The notes below the pieces were generated by a model. The model was not told the origin of the DNA. It made no database searches and saw only the letters and a program-made list of their open reading frames with translations. A program made the translations under genes and the position numbers. A stretch of 64,000 nt of DNA from Gaiellasilicea sp963745775 (GTDB taxonomy: Bacteria > Actinomycetota > Thermoleophilia > Gaiellales > Gaiellaceae): assembly GCA_963745775.1 (NCBI GenBank), contig CAVUYY010000008.1:124001-188000 (forward strand), written 5' to 3'. This document shows, piece after piece, positions 62,982 to 64,000 of this stretch. Every line of letters starts with the position of its first letter. Position 1 is the first letter of the stretch.

Positions 62982-64000
62982 TCAAAGCGACTGCGGATCG
63001 ACGTCGACGACCGCGCTGACACCGGCGCGTCGCATCGCCGGCGCAGCCGAGCCGAGCAACGCCGCCGCGCGAGCCGCAAGCGCCCGTGGCCGGTCGGTCT
63101 TCGCCAGGAGCTGCGCTCGGTGCTTGCCACGGAGACGCAGGAGCGGAGCCGGGCCGAGCAGATCCGCGTCCGCAAGCCCGTCGCGCAGCTCTCGCAGCAA
63201 CCGCTCGGGCGCTGTCGGATCGGCTCCGGAGGCGACGATCGAGATCAGGTGACCGAACGGCGGGTACCCGAGCTCCCGGCGGCGCGCGAGCTCCCCGGCG
63301 AGAAAGCCCGACACGTCGTGCCGGGCGGCATAGACGAGCGGGCTCGCGTCGGGCTGAAAGGTCTGGACGAGCACCCGGCCCGGAGCGTCCCGGCCGCTTC
63401 GCCCGGCGAGCTGGGTCACGAGCTGGAAGGTGCGCTCCTCCGCCCGGAAGTCCGGGAGCCCGAGGCCGGTGTCCGCATCCACGACCGCGGCGAGCGCGAC
63501 GCCCGGGAAGTGGTGGCCCTTCGCGACCATCTGGGTTCCGACGAGGACGACGCGATCGCCGGCGGCGAACCGCTCGAGCGCCTCCTGGTGCGAGCCGCGC
63601 TTCGCAGCCGTGTCGGCATCGAGCCGGATCCGCTCGAGCTCGGGCACGTGCTTCTCGAGCTCCCGTTCCAGCCGCTGCGTCCCCGCGCCGATCCGCGCCA
63701 GCTCGAGCGAGCCGCACGCGGGACAGCTCCGAGGCTCAGGCTCGGAGAAGCCGCAGTGGTGGCAGTGGAGACGGCCGTCGCCGTGCACGGTGAGCGAGAC
63801 GTCGCAGCTCTCGCACCGGCGCGAGAGGCCACACGCCCGGCAGTGCAGTGCGGGCACGAGGCCGCGCCGGTTGAGGAGGAGGATCGCCTTGCCGCCGCGC
63901 TCGGAGATCTCGCCGAGGGCGGCGAGGAGCGGCGCCGAGAGCGGGTAGCCGGCCTCGCGCCGGAGATCGACGATCTTCACGGTCGGCATCGGGGCGCCTA
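62982..64000 (-). CDS. priA: Primosomal protein N' PriA, C-terminal part
   Basis: Replication-restart helicase, cut by the window edge (N-terminal DNA-binding domain and motor part missing). Visible are the zinc-binding insert CRACGLSRRCESC and CHHCGFSEPEPRSCPACGS, RLDADTAA, LVGTQMVAKGHHFPGVAL, DADTGLGLPDFRAEERTF, QLAGRSGRDAPGRVLVQT and a C-terminal domain with GYPPFGHL. The frame continues open past the edge. The stop TGA is 62982-62984, 49 bases before def. Confidence 0.95.
   Translation of the reverse strand, partial: GAPMPTVKIVDLRREAGYPLSAPLLAALGEISERGGKAILLLNRRGLVPALHCRACGLSRRCESCDVSLTVHGDGRLHCHHCGFSEPEPRSCPACGSLELARIGAGTQRLERELEKHVPELERIRLDADTAAKRGSHQEALERFAAGDRVVLVGTQMVAKGHHFPGVALAAVVDADTGLGLPDFRAEERTFQLVTQLAGRSGRDAPGRVLVQTFQPDASPLVYAARHDVSGFLAGELARRRELGYPPFGHLISIVASGADPTAPERLLRELRDGLADADLLGPAPLLRLRGKHRAQLLAKTDRPRALAARAAALLGSAAPAMRRAGVSAVVDVDPQSL

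Overview
The window is a high-GC, gene-dense chromosomal segment from a bacterium that I infer to be an actinobacterium, probably deep-branching (Thermoleophilia-like). The reasons are the gene order rpmB-asp23-fakA-recG-rsmD-coaD-(SepIVA-like)-DUF177-rpmF-plsX-acpP-rnc-smc-ftsY-ffh-rpsP-khpA-rimM-trmD-lepB-rplS-rnhB-yraN-comM-dprA, a SepIVA-like coiled-coil protein beside coaD and DUF177, a small Lsr2-like protein, and frequent GTG, TTG and possibly CTG starts. It is mostly core genome. I see no rRNA, CRISPR array, insertion sequence or prophage. There is one tRNA, tRNA-Leu(TAA). No stretch longer than 300 bases lacks a gene.

Layout. 1-9.3 kb holds mixed stress and metabolic genes: a Ppx/GppA phosphatase fragment, a CBS protein, glutamate-type dehydrogenase, tRNA-Leu, a DUF3105 protein, RmuC, a bacterial eRF1-like protein, TrxB, a CorA variant, a zinc-ribbon/PAS protein and a secreted SGNH hydrolase. 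9.3-17.1 kb is a minus-strand DNA-repair operon: AddB-like, AddA-like, a metallophosphoesterase and endonuclease III. 17.1-24.6 kb holds an Lsr2-like mini-protein, topoisomerase IB, an isocitrate/isopropylmalate-type dehydrogenase, the three-gene transhydrogenase operon pntAA-pntAB-pntB, an ornithine cyclodeaminase homologue and a FAD amine oxidase. 24.6-41.3 kb is a long minus-strand run of competence, ribosome, SRP, tRNA and chromosome genes (dprA, comM, a solitary DNA methyltransferase, htpX, yraN, rnhB, rplS, lepB, trmD, rimM, khpA, rpsP, ffh, ftsY, smc), with plus-strand dodecin and MmcQ-type genes interspersed. 41.3-50.5 kb is rnc-acpP-plsX-rpmF, then an interruption (a disrupted C39-type peptidase gene and an ABC-F ATPase), then DUF177, a SepIVA-like gene, coaD, rsmD, a nitronate monooxygenase homologue and a VapBC toxin-antitoxin pair. 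50.5-64 kb is recG, a DegV/response-regulator/FakA/Asp23 block, rpmB, riboflavin genes (ribH, ribBA, ribE, ribD), rpe, rsmB, fmt, def and the 3' part of priA.

Two things colour the whole annotation. First, about seventeen otherwise well-conserved genes carry isolated single-base frame breaks. Nearly all behave as +1 insertions, and gene lengths become multiples of three once the extra base is removed. I treat these as sequence errors rather than gene death, and I annotate each gene over its full reconstructed span. The C39-peptidase locus is the exception, with many indels of both signs. Second, the genome is tightly packed. Same-strand neighbours repeatedly overlap as ATGA, GTGA or TGATG, and in two places as CTGA, which implies CTG initiation. 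Five of nine convergent pairs end on one shared CTAG, which gives TAG on both strands.

The most unusual items are a signal peptidase I with an N-terminal J-like domain that lacks HPD, a stand-alone receiver domain encoded between the two halves of a fatty-acid-kinase pair, CTG-initiated coaD, yraN and rnc, a VapBC operon with a perfect operator palindrome one base from an apparently leaderless start, a CorA homologue with GQN instead of GMN, and structured GC-rich intergenic elements sharing a GTACG-N2-CGTAC motif.
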